From contig NZ_JAULSA010000019.1 in the NCBI RefSeq assembly GCF_030518235.1, forward strand, positions 1 to 64,000: a stretch of 64,000 nucleotides of DNA, in the 5' to 3' direction. Shown piece after piece: positions 1 through 8,494 of this stretch. The position numbers and the translations under genes are program-made. Source of the stretch: Saccharibacillus sp. CPCC 101409. Its GTDB lineage: Bacteria > Bacillota > Bacilli > Paenibacillales > Paenibacillaceae. Under the pieces are notes generated by a model. It was not told where the DNA came from. It did not search any database and was given only the letters and a program-made list of their open reading frames with translations. The stretch's first letter is position 1. The number at the start of each line of letters is the position of its first letter.

Positions 1-160
1 GGCTTGGCCCCTCCCGCGACCGGACTTTCACCGGCTAGAAAAAGAGTGCTTGGCTGGGCACGCTGCTTCCGATGTGACTTTCTGCGAAAGTCTTTAGCTC
101 CTTCACGAACTTTCCCTCTGCCCTGGGGTTGGCTCAGCGTGAAACTTAAAAGACTTTTGT

Positions 161-186
161 GGCGGCCGGGGTGGTCGCCTTTTTTG
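161..186 (+). terminator. Probable rho-independent terminator
   Basis: GGCGGCC and GGTCGCC pair as a 7-bp stem with one G-T pair and are followed by TTTTTT. It probably ends a transcript whose gene lies before the window. The preceding inverted repeat (87-107 with 138-157, arms sharing AAAGTCTTT and TTCACG) may be part of the same 3' untranslated region. Confidence 0.55.
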
Positions 187-203
187 GGTTGGGGGAAATG
201 CGT

Positions 204-226
204 ACCGGCCGGTATCTACGGCCGGC
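204..226. repeat. GGCCGG-rich repeat, copy 1
   Basis: Starts ACCGGCCGGT and ends ACGGCCGGC, an imperfect palindrome. A second copy lies at 557-579 in the same orientation and differs at two internal positions. The pair brackets the four AT-rich repeats. Confidence 0.6.
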
Positions 227-332
227 CAGATTGTCGAGAAACAATTTGATGTAAAGCCAATTAGGTAGGTTCGATTGGAATGAGATGTCGGGGAAAACGC
301 TGGAGAAATAAAGCAAGCGGCAAGAAGAATCT

Positions 333-520
333 AAATAGCTGCGTATATGCCCTTATTCAGGCCTAATCTTACGTTTTTGAGCAAATAACTGCATTGATAC
401 ATCTATTTTGAGCTTTTTCGCTGTAATTCGGCCTTTGGCTCCCGAATAGCTGCACCTGCGTCGCTATTTAAAGAAATCGAAGGATTTTGCACAAAATAAG
501 TGTACCTGTGCCGCTATTTT
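333..520. repeat. Four degenerate 26-30-bp repeats
   Basis: Units of the form AATAGCTGCACCT...CGCTATTT begin near 334, 384, 445 and 495, so the spacing is about 50, 61 and 50 bp. Units 3 and 4 are the closest to each other (ACCTG, G, CGCTATTT shared); units 1 and 2 are more diverged. The ends AATAG and CTATT are inverted, so each unit can form a weak hairpin. They resemble short intergenic repeats that I recall from other Paenibacillaceae, but this cannot be confirmed here. Confidence 0.5.
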
Positions 521-556
521 CCGATCGGAATCCTAACTGGCTTTCTCGATAGCCTG

Positions 557-579
557 ACCGGCCGGTGTTTACGGCCGGC
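557..579. repeat. GGCCGG-rich repeat, copy 2
   Basis: Second copy of the motif at 204-226, in direct orientation, 353 bp downstream. Together the two copies flank the array of AATAGCTGCAC-type repeats. Confidence 0.6.
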
Positions 580-674
580 TTAAGTGGACCGAAAAATCGG
601 GGTTGAGCGGGCGTCATAATACACAGAGTAGTGTACAGCGGAATGTAGAGAAGAATGAAAATCGAAAGATAAAT

Positions 675-724
675 TGAACGTATGTTCGCATGGGGCGTGC
701 TTTGGGGCGGAATTCTGGTATAAT
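675..724 (+). promoter_or_regulatory. mutS promoter with upstream LexA/DinR-type box
   Basis: TGAACGTATGTTCG at 675-688 has a perfect GAAC-N4-GTTC core and fits the Bacillus LexA consensus CGAACRNRYGTTYC except at its end bases. An extended -10, TG-N-TATAAT, lies at 716-724 with no good -35. The box sits upstream of the core promoter instead of inside it, so whether LexA represses from here is uncertain. Confidence 0.5.
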
Positions 725-762
725 CGATAAATAGAACGAAGCAAGCGCGATGGAGGGGAATC

Positions 763-3699
763 ATGGCCAAGTTAACGCCGATGATGGAGCAGTATCTGAA
801 AGTCAAAGAAGAAGCGAAAGACGCGATTTTGTTTTTCCGGCTGGGGGATTTTTACGAGATCTTTTTCGACGATGCTCTGGTGGCTTCGAGGGAGCTTGAG
901 ATTACGCTGACCGGGCGCAACGCGGGAATGGAAGAGCGGGCGCCGATGTGCGGCGTGCCTTACCATGCGGCGGAAGGGTATGTGCAGCGGCTGATCGAGA
1001 AAGGATATAAAGTCGCGATCTGCGAGCAGGTGGAAGATCCGGCGACGGCCAAAGGCGTGGTGCGCCGCGAGATTATCCGCGTCGTGACGCCGGGCACGCT
1101 GATGGAAAGCCGCGCGCTGGGAGAGAAATCGAACAATTACCTGGTCTGCGTCACCCGTTCGAACGGCATGACGGCGATCGCGGCCTGCGATTTGTCCACC
1201 GGCGATCTGCATGTCACGTCCGCGCCGGACAGCGACGAATGGCTCAAAGGCGAAGTCGGCGTATACCAGCCGGCCGAAGCGATCGGCGACGCGCCGCTGC
1301 TGGACCTGCTGGCTGCGCAGACCGCGCCGATGGAACGCCGGCTTGTGTGCACGCCGTGGGACAAGTCCAAAGAAGACGGCGCGCGCGAGCAGTTCGGCGA
1401 AGCGGTCTGGGCGCGGCTCGACGAAGAACGGCGGCTGTGCGTAGCGCGGCTGTTCGCTTATCTGGCGGAAACGCAGAAGAGGGCGCTGGGCCAGCTGACG
1501 AAGATTTCGGTGTACGAGCCGAATCATTACATGATTCTCGATCCGTTTACGCGCCGCAATCTGGAACTGACGGAAACGGTGCGCGAGCGCTCGAAGAAAG
1601 GCTCGCTGCTCTGGCTGCTCGATCGTACGAAGACGTCGATGGGCGGGCGGACGCTGCGCCGCTGGATCGACAAGCCGCTGCTTCAGCGGGGCGTGATCGA
1701 AGAAAGGCTGGAAGCGGTCGAATATCTGCATCGCGATCTGATCCTGCGCGGCGACGTGCAGGAAGCGCTGCGGGAGATTTACGATCTGGAGCGCCTGGTC
1801 GGACGCGTGGCGTTCGGCAGCGCCAACGGACGCGATATGGTCGCGCTGCGCGATTCGCTGCTCCAGATTCCGGCGCTCAAAAACATCTGCCTGAACGCCG
1901 GTTCGCAGACGCTCGCGGCCACGGCGAACCGGATGGACGAATGCGCCGATCTTGCCGAGGCGATCGCGTCGGCGGTGACCGACGAGCCGCCGGTATCGGT
2001 GCGCGACGGCGGGCTGATCCGCAAAGGCTACCACGAACATCTGGACCAGCTGCGCGAAGCGAGCGTGAACGGCAAGCGCTGGATCGCCGAGCTGGAAGCG
2101 GAGGAACGCCGCGTCACCGGCATCCGCTCGCTCAAAGTCGGCTACAACAAAGTATTCGGCTATTATATCGAGATCACCCGCTCCAACCTGAACCAGCTGC
2201 CGGAAGGCCGCTACGAGCGCAAGCAGACGCTGGCCAACGCGGAGCGGTACATCACGCCGGAACTGAAAGAAAAAGAATCGCTGATTCTCGAAGCCGAAGA
2301 AAAAATGGCCGATCTGGAATACGGATTGTTTCTCGAACTGCGCGAAAAAGTGGCGGAACGCATTCCGCGGCTCAAATCGCTGGCGGAGCGCGTGGCCGAA
2401 ATCGATGTGTACCAGGCGTTCGCCGAAGCGAGCGCGGAGAAATCATTTGTGCGGCCTTCGCTGCACGACGGTTACGACCTGACTGTCGAAAACGGGCGGC
2501 ATCCGGTCGTCGAAGCGGTGATGGAAGGCGGGTCGTTTGTCGCCAACGCGACCGATCTGACGCAGCAAGGCGCGAATATCATGCTGATTACCGGACCGAA
2601 CATGGCCGGCAAAAGCACGTATATGCGCCAGGTGGCATTGATCTCGATCATGGCGCAGATCGGCTGCTTCGTCCCGGCGGACCGGGCGAACGTGCCGCTG
2701 CTCGACCGGATCTTTACCCGGATCGGCGCGGCGGACGACCTGGTCGGCGGGCAGAGTACGTTTATGGTGGAGATGGCCGATATTCAGGTCATGACCCAGC
2801 AGGCGACGGCGGACAGCCTGATTATTATCGACGAGCTGGGACGCGGGACGTCGACCAGCGAAGGCATGGCGATCGCCCAGGCGGTGATCGAGCATGTGCA
2901 TCAGTCGATCGGCTGCAAAGCGCTGGTTTCGACGCACTTCCATGAGCTGGCGCATCTCGAAGAAAGTCTGCCGCGCCTGCGCAATTACTGCATGGCGGTG
3001 CGCGAAAGCGGCGACAAAGTCGCGTTTCTGCGCAAGCTGGTGCCGGGCGCGGCCAGCACCAGCTACGGCATTTACTGCGCGCGTCTGGCGGGGCTGCCGG
3101 GCAGCATTATCGACCGCGCTTATGGCCTGCTGCAGGGCTTCGAGCACGCGGCGGCCGAAGTGGCGGTCGGAACGAACGTTTCCGGACCGACGACGGCCGG
3201 CGGCTATTCGGTCGCAAACGGCGCGGCGGCAAGAAATTCCCAGGCCGAATCGGCGGGAACTCCGACTTCGCAGCCGGCGGACGACCGTGAAGACGGCAAC
3301 CGCCGCCTTGAAGGCGGAGCGGACTATGCTATTTTGAAAGACGCGGACGACCTGTCCGGCGAAGTGCGCGAGCGGAGCCTGGCGGACAGCCGGTTCGGCG
3401 ATATCGTCGAAGCGGCGCGCGGCGAGGAAGCTGTGGAAGCGCGGGACGAGCAAGCCGAAAAAGCACAGCCGGAAGCGGGAGATTCGCGGCAGGCGGGACC
3501 GGCCGACGAAGTCGTGCAGCTGTCGATCTTCGGCGACGACGAGCGGCCGGCCAAAGCGAATCATACGGCTGCCGCCAAAGAAGATCCGAAAGTGAAAAAG
3601 ATGCTTCAGCGCGTACGCGAACTCGATGTGATGAATATGACTCCGCTTCAGGCGATGCAGATGCTCAACGAATTGAAACTCGAAGCGCAGCGGCTGTAA
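763..3699 (+). CDS. mutS: DNA mismatch repair protein MutS
   Basis: Recognises base mismatches and small loops and starts repair with MutL. The mismatch-reading Phe-x-Glu motif lies in GDFYEIF near residue 31. The ABC-type ATPase has Walker A ITGPNMAGKST near residues 609-619 and Walker B LIIIDELGRGTS near 686. After the ATPase there is an unusually long acidic, Ala/Glu-rich linker of more than 100 residues, then QLSIF at residues 919-923, a likely beta-clamp-binding motif, and a final helical tail. At 978 residues it is about 120 longer than the usual Bacillus protein, and the excess lies in the linker. The ATG follows GGAGGGG. mutL follows after 54 bp, so the pair is probably one operon. 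Confidence 0.97.
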   Translation: MAKLTPMMEQYLKVKEEAKDAILFFRLGDFYEIFFDDALVASRELEITLTGRNAGMEERAPMCGVPYHAAEGYVQRLIEKGYKVAICEQVEDPATAKGVVRREIIRVVTPGTLMESRALGEKSNNYLVCVTRSNGMTAIAACDLSTGDLHVTSAPDSDEWLKGEVGVYQPAEAIGDAPLLDLLAAQTAPMERRLVCTPWDKSKEDGAREQFGEAVWARLDEERRLCVARLFAYLAETQKRALGQLTKISVYEPNHYMILDPFTRRNLELTETVRERSKKGSLLWLLDRTKTSMGGRTLRRWIDKPLLQRGVIEERLEAVEYLHRDLILRGDVQEALREIYDLERLVGRVAFGSANGRDMVALRDSLLQIPALKNICLNAGSQTLAATANRMDECADLAEAIASAVTDEPPVSVRDGGLIRKGYHEHLDQLREASVNGKRWIAELEAEERRVTGIRSLKVGYNKVFGYYIEITRSNLNQLPEGRYERKQTLANAERYITPELKEKESLILEAEEKMADLEYGLFLELREKVAERIPRLKSLAERVAEIDVYQAFAEASAEKSFVRPSLHDGYDLTVENGRHPVVEAVMEGGSFVANATDLTQQGANIMLITGPNMAGKSTYMRQVALISIMAQIGCFVPADRANVPLLDRIFTRIGAADDLVGGQSTFMVEMADIQVMTQQATADSLIIIDELGRGTSTSEGMAIAQAVIEHVHQSIGCKALVSTHFHELAHLEESLPRLRNYCMAVRESGDKVAFLRKLVPGAASTSYGIYCARLAGLPGSIIDRAYGLLQGFEHAAAEVAVGTNVSGPTTAGGYSVANGAAARNSQAESAGTPTSQPADDREDGNRRLEGGADYAILKDADDLSGEVRERSLADSRFGDIVEAARGEEAVEARDEQAEKAQPEAGDSRQAGPADEVVQLSIFGDDERPAKANHTAAAKEDPKVKKMLQRVRELDVMNMTPLQAMQMLNELKLEAQRL

Positions 3700-3753
3700 A
3701 AGCGAAAACGCACGGTTTTTTATCAAAATCAAAACGGGAAAGGAGCAGCGACG

Positions 3754-5931
3754 ATGGCCAAAATTAAAGTCCTGGACGAACATATCGCGAACCAGATTGC
3801 GGCCGGGGAAGTCGTGGAGCGGCCCGCTTCGGTCGTCAAGGAACTGGTCGAAAACGCGATCGACGCGGGAGCGACCAAAGTCGACGTGTGGACCGAGGAA
3901 GGCGGACTTTCTTCGATCCGGGTCACGGACAACGGCTCGGGGATCGAGCCGGAAGATTGCGAAACGGCTTTTTACCGTCATGCGACGAGCAAGATTGCCG
4001 GGGGACGGGATTTGTTTCAGATCACGAGCCTGGGCTTTCGCGGCGAAGCGCTTCCGAGTATCGCTTCGGTCGCCAAAGTCGAAGTGCTCACCGCCTGCGG
4101 AGACGACGGAGCGGGGCGGCGGCTGGTAATCGAAGGCGGCACGCTCAAAAGCAACGAAGACGCGCCGGCGTCGCGCGGGACGGATTTTCGCGTTCGCGAG
4201 CTGTTCTACAATACGCCCGCCCGTTTGAAATACATGAAAACGGTGCAGACGGAGCTCGGGCATATCTCCGATTATATGTACCGGATGGCGCTGTCGCATC
4301 CTGAAGTGGCGTTTACGCTGCGGCATAACGGCAACTCTCTGCTGCAAACGCTTGGCGGAGGCGATCTGCTCCAGGTTATCGCGGCCGTATACGGCACGAC
4401 CAGCGCCAAAGCCATGCTGCCGCTGGAAAGCGAGAATCTGGACTTCGCGGTAAACGGCTTCGTCAGCCTGCCGGACTTTACGCGCTCCAACCGGAGCGCC
4501 GTAACGACGGTGGTCAACGGCCGATATATCCGCAGCCATGTGCTGAACCAGGCTATCATGCGGGCGTATCATACGCTGCTGCCGGTCGGCCGCCATCCGC
4601 TGGTCGTGCTGCGGCTTGCCATGCACCCGTCGCTGGTCGACGTGAACGTGCATCCGGCGAAGCTGGAAGTGCGCTTCAGCAAAGAAGCGGAGCTGATCGC
4701 GTTTGTGGAAGAAGCGATCCGCGCGGCGCTGTCGCGGGAGGTGCTGATTCCCAAAGCGGTCAATCAGCGCGTCGGCAAAAGCAATACGATCGTGCAGGAG
4801 CAGTTCCATTTTCCGAAACGGGAAAACTTGCAGGAAGAACTGGCGGCGGGCCTGCCGCCGCAGAGCAAAGACGTCCCGGCCGGGCCGCCGGGAACGGCTT
4901 CCGGCGGGAGCGGCCCGGCTGAACGGCCGGGAGGCGATGCGGCCGGCACGGCGCTTGTCGGCGGCGTTTCCGGCGGCCTGCCGGGAACGGCGGGCGCCGG
5001 CGCAAGCGGCGCGGATGCGCCGGGGATTCCGGCGCAGGAAACCGGCGCGCCCGGCGAAGCGCGCCCAAGCGGCGCCGCCGCCGGAGCCGCGGCGGCGGGA
5101 ATCCCGGCGGCCCGCGTCGCGGCCGCCGGCGCAGGCAGCGCCGCCTACCCGGCGGGCGGCGCGCGGTCGGGGCTCCCGCAGCAGGTGCGGGAGCCGGGCC
5201 ACGGCGCCGGCTACGAAGGCGCGGCCGCCGGAACTTACGGCGGCCGGGGCAAGCGCGAGCCGGCGCAGCCCGATCGCGCCGGGAGCGCCGCCGCTGCCGC
5301 GAGAGCGGCGGGCGTGCTTTATACGCCGAGCGAAGCGCCTCAGCGTCCGGCTTTTCCGGAGATGACGCTGATCGGCCAGCATCACGGGACGTATCTGATC
5401 GCGCAGAACGATCAGGGATTGTACCTGATCGACCAGCACGCCGCGCACGAGCGGATCAATTACGAATACTACTATGAGAAATTCGGCCAGCCGGAAACGG
5501 CTTCGCAGGAACTGCTGCTTCCGATTACGCTGGAGTTCACCTCCGCCGAAAGCGCCAAGATCCGCGACCGGATCGGCTGGTTCGAACAGGCCGGCGTATA
5601 CATGGAGCCTTTCGGCGGCCAGACGTTCAGAGTGACCGCTTATCCGCACTGGTTCCCGGCCGGCGACGAAGCGTCGATCATCCAGGAGATGGCCGATTGG
5701 GTGCTGAGCGAACGCGCCATCGACCTGGCCAAGCTGCGAGAGAAAGCGTCCACGCTTTGCTCGTGCAAAGCTTCGATCAAAGCCAACCAGCGCCTGAGCG
5801 ACGTTCAAGCCCAGACCCTGATCGAACGCCTGGGACAGTGCAAACAGCCTTATACCTGCCCCCACGGGCGCCCGATCGTCGTATCTTTCTCGTCGTACGA
5901 TTTGGAGAAATTGTTTAAACGGGTGATGTAA
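3754..5931 (+). CDS. mutL: DNA mismatch repair protein MutL
   Basis: Couples MutS mismatch recognition to strand incision. The N-terminal GHKL ATPase shows ENAIDAGA (about 33-40), DNGSGI (about 59-64) and GFRGEALPS (about 94-102). The C-terminal endonuclease site DQHAAHERINYE is at about 560-571, followed by CKASIKAN and CPHGRP (702-707), as in nicking MutL proteins of bacteria without MutH. Between the two domains lies a roughly 150-residue linker very rich in Gly, Ala and Pro (about 370-525), which makes the protein about 100 residues longer than B. subtilis MutL. Its codons are extremely GC-rich compared with the domains. It has a good ribosome site (AAAGGAG) and lies directly downstream of mutS. 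Confidence 0.97.
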   Translation: MAKIKVLDEHIANQIAAGEVVERPASVVKELVENAIDAGATKVDVWTEEGGLSSIRVTDNGSGIEPEDCETAFYRHATSKIAGGRDLFQITSLGFRGEALPSIASVAKVEVLTACGDDGAGRRLVIEGGTLKSNEDAPASRGTDFRVRELFYNTPARLKYMKTVQTELGHISDYMYRMALSHPEVAFTLRHNGNSLLQTLGGGDLLQVIAAVYGTTSAKAMLPLESENLDFAVNGFVSLPDFTRSNRSAVTTVVNGRYIRSHVLNQAIMRAYHTLLPVGRHPLVVLRLAMHPSLVDVNVHPAKLEVRFSKEAELIAFVEEAIRAALSREVLIPKAVNQRVGKSNTIVQEQFHFPKRENLQEELAAGLPPQSKDVPAGPPGTASGGSGPAERPGGDAAGTALVGGVSGGLPGTAGAGASGADAPGIPAQETGAPGEARPSGAAAGAAAAGIPAARVAAAGAGSAAYPAGGARSGLPQQVREPGHGAGYEGAAAGTYGGRGKREPAQPDRAGSAAAAARAAGVLYTPSEAPQRPAFPEMTLIGQHHGTYLIAQNDQGLYLIDQHAAHERINYEYYYEKFGQPETASQELLLPITLEFTSAESAKIRDRIGWFEQAGVYMEPFGGQTFRVTAYPHWFPAGDEASIIQEMADWVLSERAIDLAKLREKASTLCSCKASIKANQRLSDVQAQTLIERLGQCKQPYTCPHGRPIVVSFSSYDLEKLFKRVM

Positions 5932-6173
5932 AACCTTCCCCCAATCCCAAAAGCGATATAATCAGATTTTCGAAACGGAACGCTCCAATCCGTTTCGAAA
6001 ATGACCCGGGAGCGATCTAATCAACTGGGGGAAGGTTAGCTTCTTCGAATCCCAATCCCAAAAGCGACTTCCAATCCAGCCCGAAGCGCCGCCAAAGGCC
6101 GGCGTTCGAGCGGCCCGGGAGCGATTCAATCAACTGGGGGAAGGCAGCTTCATCGAATCCCAATCCCAAAGCC
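5932..6173. repeat. Structured 109-bp tandem repeat downstream of mutL
   Basis: CCCAATCCCAAAAGCGA begins at 5940 and 6051, and a shorter form at 6159, a period of 108-111 bp. A 60-base segment starting CCCGGGAGCGAT recurs at 6005 and 6114 with about 90% identity. The variable centre of each unit forms a hairpin: ATTTTCGAAACGG (5966-5978) pairs with 5990-6002 in unit 1, and a GCGCCGCC/GGCCGGCG hairpin sits in unit 2. AACCTTCCCCCA (5932-5943) is also perfectly complementary to 6026-6037. No T-run follows, so this is not a standard terminator. Confidence 0.65.
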
Positions 6174-6208
6174 TATTCACTTGTCTCAACTAAAGGAGCA
6201 CAACACGA

Positions 6209-6988
6209 ATGATGATCGTAACCACCGGCTATTCGCCGTCCGAACCCGAGCTGGCGAGGGCGAAGAAGATTGCTGAGGAATCCGGCATCCGGCTTGTATC
6301 GCGGGGCCGGATGTCGATTCCCAAATTATTCACAAGCACCGGCGCGGACGCCGTCCTCATCGTCACGCAGGGCAAAGTCCGGCTGCTGCGCCAGGATCAT
6401 CCGGTGCTGGAATATCATCCGAGCATGGGCTATGTCCGCGCCAAGCGGCTGCTCAAAGGAGAGCCAGACCCGATGATTGCGGCTTCGCGCGCCGAAGCCG
6501 GCGATTCCGTGCTCGACTGCACGGCCGGCCTGGGCACCGATTCGCTGGTATTTGCGGTGGCGGTCGGCACGCAGGGACGCGTGCGCGCGCTCGAAGCTTC
6601 GCCGGAGCTGGCGATTCTGCTGCGCGAAGGTTTGGCCAGCTACGAAGTGGAGAAGCCGTCCGTGACCGAGGCGATGCGCCGGATCGAAGTGCTGCGGACC
6701 GATCATCTCGATTATCTCCAAAGTCTGCCGGACAACAGCTTCGATATCGTGTATTTCGATCCGATGTTCCGCAAGCCGGTTTACGATTCGTCGGGGATAT
6801 CCCCGCTGCGGGCATTCGCGGATGCCCGGGCGCTGAGCGAGGCATCGATCAGGGAAGCGCGGCGCGTGGCCCGCAAAACGGTGATTCTCAAAGAGAAAAA
6901 AGGCAGCGGAGAAATGGAACGTCTCGGCTTTGCCGCAGACGGCCGCGAGCATGCCAAAATTACGTACGGAGTGATTCAAGTTGACTGA
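6209..6988 (+). CDS. Class I SAM-dependent methyltransferase
   Basis: A 259-residue protein of the Rossmann methyltransferase type. The SAM-binding motif VLDCTAGLGTDSL lies near residues 101-113 and a catalytic-type YFDPMF motif (resembling DPPY/F) near 184. The N-terminal 100 residues carry no motif I recognise. The family is commonly found next to miaA in Paenibacillaceae, which suggests an RNA or ribosome-linked substrate, but this is inference. Its last codons overlap the miaA start by 8 bases, so the two are probably translated together. The ATG at 6209 follows AAAGGAG. Confidence 0.85.
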   Translation: MMIVTTGYSPSEPELARAKKIAEESGIRLVSRGRMSIPKLFTSTGADAVLIVTQGKVRLLRQDHPVLEYHPSMGYVRAKRLLKGEPDPMIAASRAEAGDSVLDCTAGLGTDSLVFAVAVGTQGRVRALEASPELAILLREGLASYEVEKPSVTEAMRRIEVLRTDHLDYLQSLPDNSFDIVYFDPMFRKPVYDSSGISPLRAFADARALSEASIREARRVARKTVILKEKKGSGEMERLGFAADGREHAKITYGVIQVD

Positions 6989-7961
6989 ACAGTATGCGAA
7001 TGAAATTCCCGGCGCCTCCAAACCCAAACTGCTCGTGCTGATCGGCCCGACGGCGGTCGGCAAAACGAAGCTCAGCATCGAACTCGCCAAGCATTTTTCG
7101 TGCGAGATCATCTCGGGCGATTCCATGCAGGTTTATCGCGGTATGGATGTCGGAACGGCCAAGATTACCGGGGAAGAAATGGACGGGATTCCGCACCATT
7201 TGATCGATATTCATGAGCCGGACGAACCGTTTTCCGTGTCCGAATTCCAGGAACGCTGCGATGTGCTGATCCCGGAGATCGCGTCGCGCGGCAAACTGCC
7301 GTTTATCGTGGGCGGAACGGGGCTGTATATCGAGTCGTTTTGCTACAGATACGAGTTCGCCGAAAGCGGAGCGGACGAAGAGTTCCGGCGCGAGCAGGCT
7401 CTTTTTGCCGAAAGTAACGGAGCCGAAGCGCTGCACGGACGGCTGCGGGCGATCGACCCGGAATCGGCGGAGCGTCTGCATCCCAACGATACGCGCCGGG
7501 TGATTCGCGCGTTGGAGATCCACAAGCTGACGGGCGAGACGCTTTCGCAGCGCCTGGCCGCACAGAAAAAGACCACGCCTTACGACCTATGTTTGATCGG
7601 TTTGACAATGGACCGCCAAATGCTATATAACCGTATTGAAGAGCGGATCGACCAGATGATGGAACAGGGGCTGATCGAAGAGGTGGAAGGACTCCGCAAG
7701 CGCGGGTATACCCCGGACATGGTGGCGCTGCAGGGTCTCGGCTACAAGGAGATCTGGCCTTACCTGGACGGAACGTCGACGCTGGAAGAAGCGGTGTACC
7801 GGCTGAAGCGCGATACGCGGCATTTCGCCAAGCGGCAGCTTTCCTGGTTTCGGCATATGCGGGATATCCACTGGGTGGACGTCTCCGAGCCCGAAAACTT
7901 TTCTGCGAGCTACGAGAACATTCGTGCTATAATAGCGGGAAGGTTCGGCTCCGATTTTTGA
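6981..7961 (+). CDS. miaA: tRNA dimethylallyltransferase MiaA
   Basis: Adds a dimethylallyl group to A37 of tRNAs that read codons starting with U. The P-loop GPTAVGKTKLS lies near residues 22-32, followed by SGDSMQVYRGMDVGTAK, which holds the catalytic Asp and substrate residues, and VGGTGLYIES. The length of 326 is normal. The start is TTG at 6981, preceded by GGAG at 9 bases, and overlaps the upstream stop. hfq follows after 39 bp, the miaA-hfq order also known in many other bacteria. Confidence 0.96.
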   Translation: MTEQYANEIPGASKPKLLVLIGPTAVGKTKLSIELAKHFSCEIISGDSMQVYRGMDVGTAKITGEEMDGIPHHLIDIHEPDEPFSVSEFQERCDVLIPEIASRGKLPFIVGGTGLYIESFCYRYEFAESGADEEFRREQALFAESNGAEALHGRLRAIDPESAERLHPNDTRRVIRALEIHKLTGETLSQRLAAQKKTTPYDLCLIGLTMDRQMLYNRIEERIDQMMEQGLIEEVEGLRKRGYTPDMVALQGLGYKEIWPYLDGTSTLEEAVYRLKRDTRHFAKRQLSWFRHMRDIHWVDVSEPENFSASYENIRAIIAGRFGSDF

Positions 7962-8000
7962 AAAACAGCGACAGCCAAATCACAATTGGGGGTACCGGTT

Positions 8001-8243
8001 ATGAACAAATCCATTAATATTCAAGACACGTTCCTGAACCAACTGCGCAAAGAGAATATCCCTGCCACGGTCTACCTGACCAACGGATTTCAAATTCGGG
8101 GCACGATCAAAGCGTTCGACAACTTCACGATCGTAATCGACAGCGACGGCCGCCAGCAAATGGTTTACAAACATGCGATTTCCACGTTTATGCCGCAGCG
8201 CAACGTTTCGCTGGCGCAGCAGGAAAGCCCTGCCGCCGAGTAA
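8001..8243 (+). CDS. hfq: RNA chaperone Hfq
   Basis: Forms a hexameric Sm-type ring that binds small RNAs and mRNAs. Residues 1-70 cover Sm1 ([17 protein letters not shown]) and Sm2 ([11 protein letters not shown]), with the conserved YKHA motif. It is 80 residues long with a short C-terminal tail ending in PAAE. A frame extends 15 bases upstream to a TTG, but the ATG at 8001 with GGGGG ahead of it gives the canonical N-terminus MNKSINIQD. Confidence 0.96.
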   Translation: MNKSINIQDTFLNQLRKENIPATVYLTNGFQIRGTIKAFDNFTIVIDSDGRQQMVYKHAISTFMPQRNVSLAQQESPAAE

Positions 8244-8351
8244 AGTAAACCGCTGCGCGTCGAAGCGCAAAGTCGTCCGTCCGCGGTTCGATTCCGGCAA
8301 AGTCCAGTCGATCCGGTAACGAGCCGATGACAATAGTGTAACGGCGATTAT

Positions 8352-8377
8352 TGAAACTTTTTTGCCGCAATCACGTC
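8352..8377 (+). promoter_or_regulatory. ECF sigma-type promoter upstream of the PBP gene
   Basis: TGAAAC (8352-8357), a 16-base spacer and CGTC (8374-8377, in CGTCTAA) match the -35 and -10 elements of Bacillus extracytoplasmic-function sigma factors (SigM/X/W/V class). Transcription would begin about 8383, roughly 110 bases before the probable PBP start. A palindrome, CAACCTGATTCAGGTTG (8404-8420), lies in the leader. Confidence 0.6.
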
Positions 8378-8494
8378 TAAATCAATAGTTTACGAGGGGA
8401 GCAACCTGATTCAGGTTGTTCTTTTCGTTAGCATGGCAAGCAATTGAGCAATGCGCGTGCCGTACAGAAAGCAAAAGGGGTGTCAACTCAAACC

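Larger units (their letters stand above)
1..762. other. Non-coding leader region upstream of mutS
   Basis: No credible gene is seen in this stretch. It holds, in order, an imperfect inverted repeat (87-107 with 138-157), a GC-rich hairpin followed by six T (161-186), two copies of a GGCCGG-rich motif (204-226 and 557-579), four degenerate AATAGCTGCAC-type repeats between them (about 333-520), a LexA-like box (675-688) and the mutS promoter. An open frame from base 4 to 249 has no ribosome site and no recognisable protein features. Confidence 0.6.

Noticed and set aside
4-249. 81-residue open frame at the window start
   Set aside because: No ribosome site, unnatural composition, and it contains a terminator hairpin and part of a repeat.
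333-520. CRISPR array
   Set aside because: Only four degenerate units, unequal spacing, no leader and no cas genes in the window.
2443-5865. 1140-residue minus-strand open frame opposite mutS/mutL
   Set aside because: A GC-rich codon-position shadow of the two real genes; its Arg/Gln/His-rich translation has no domain sense.
8404-8420. Terminator after hfq
   Set aside because: The palindrome CAACCTGATTCAGGTTG lies downstream of the ECF promoter and has only a weak T-run, so it was kept as a leader element only.
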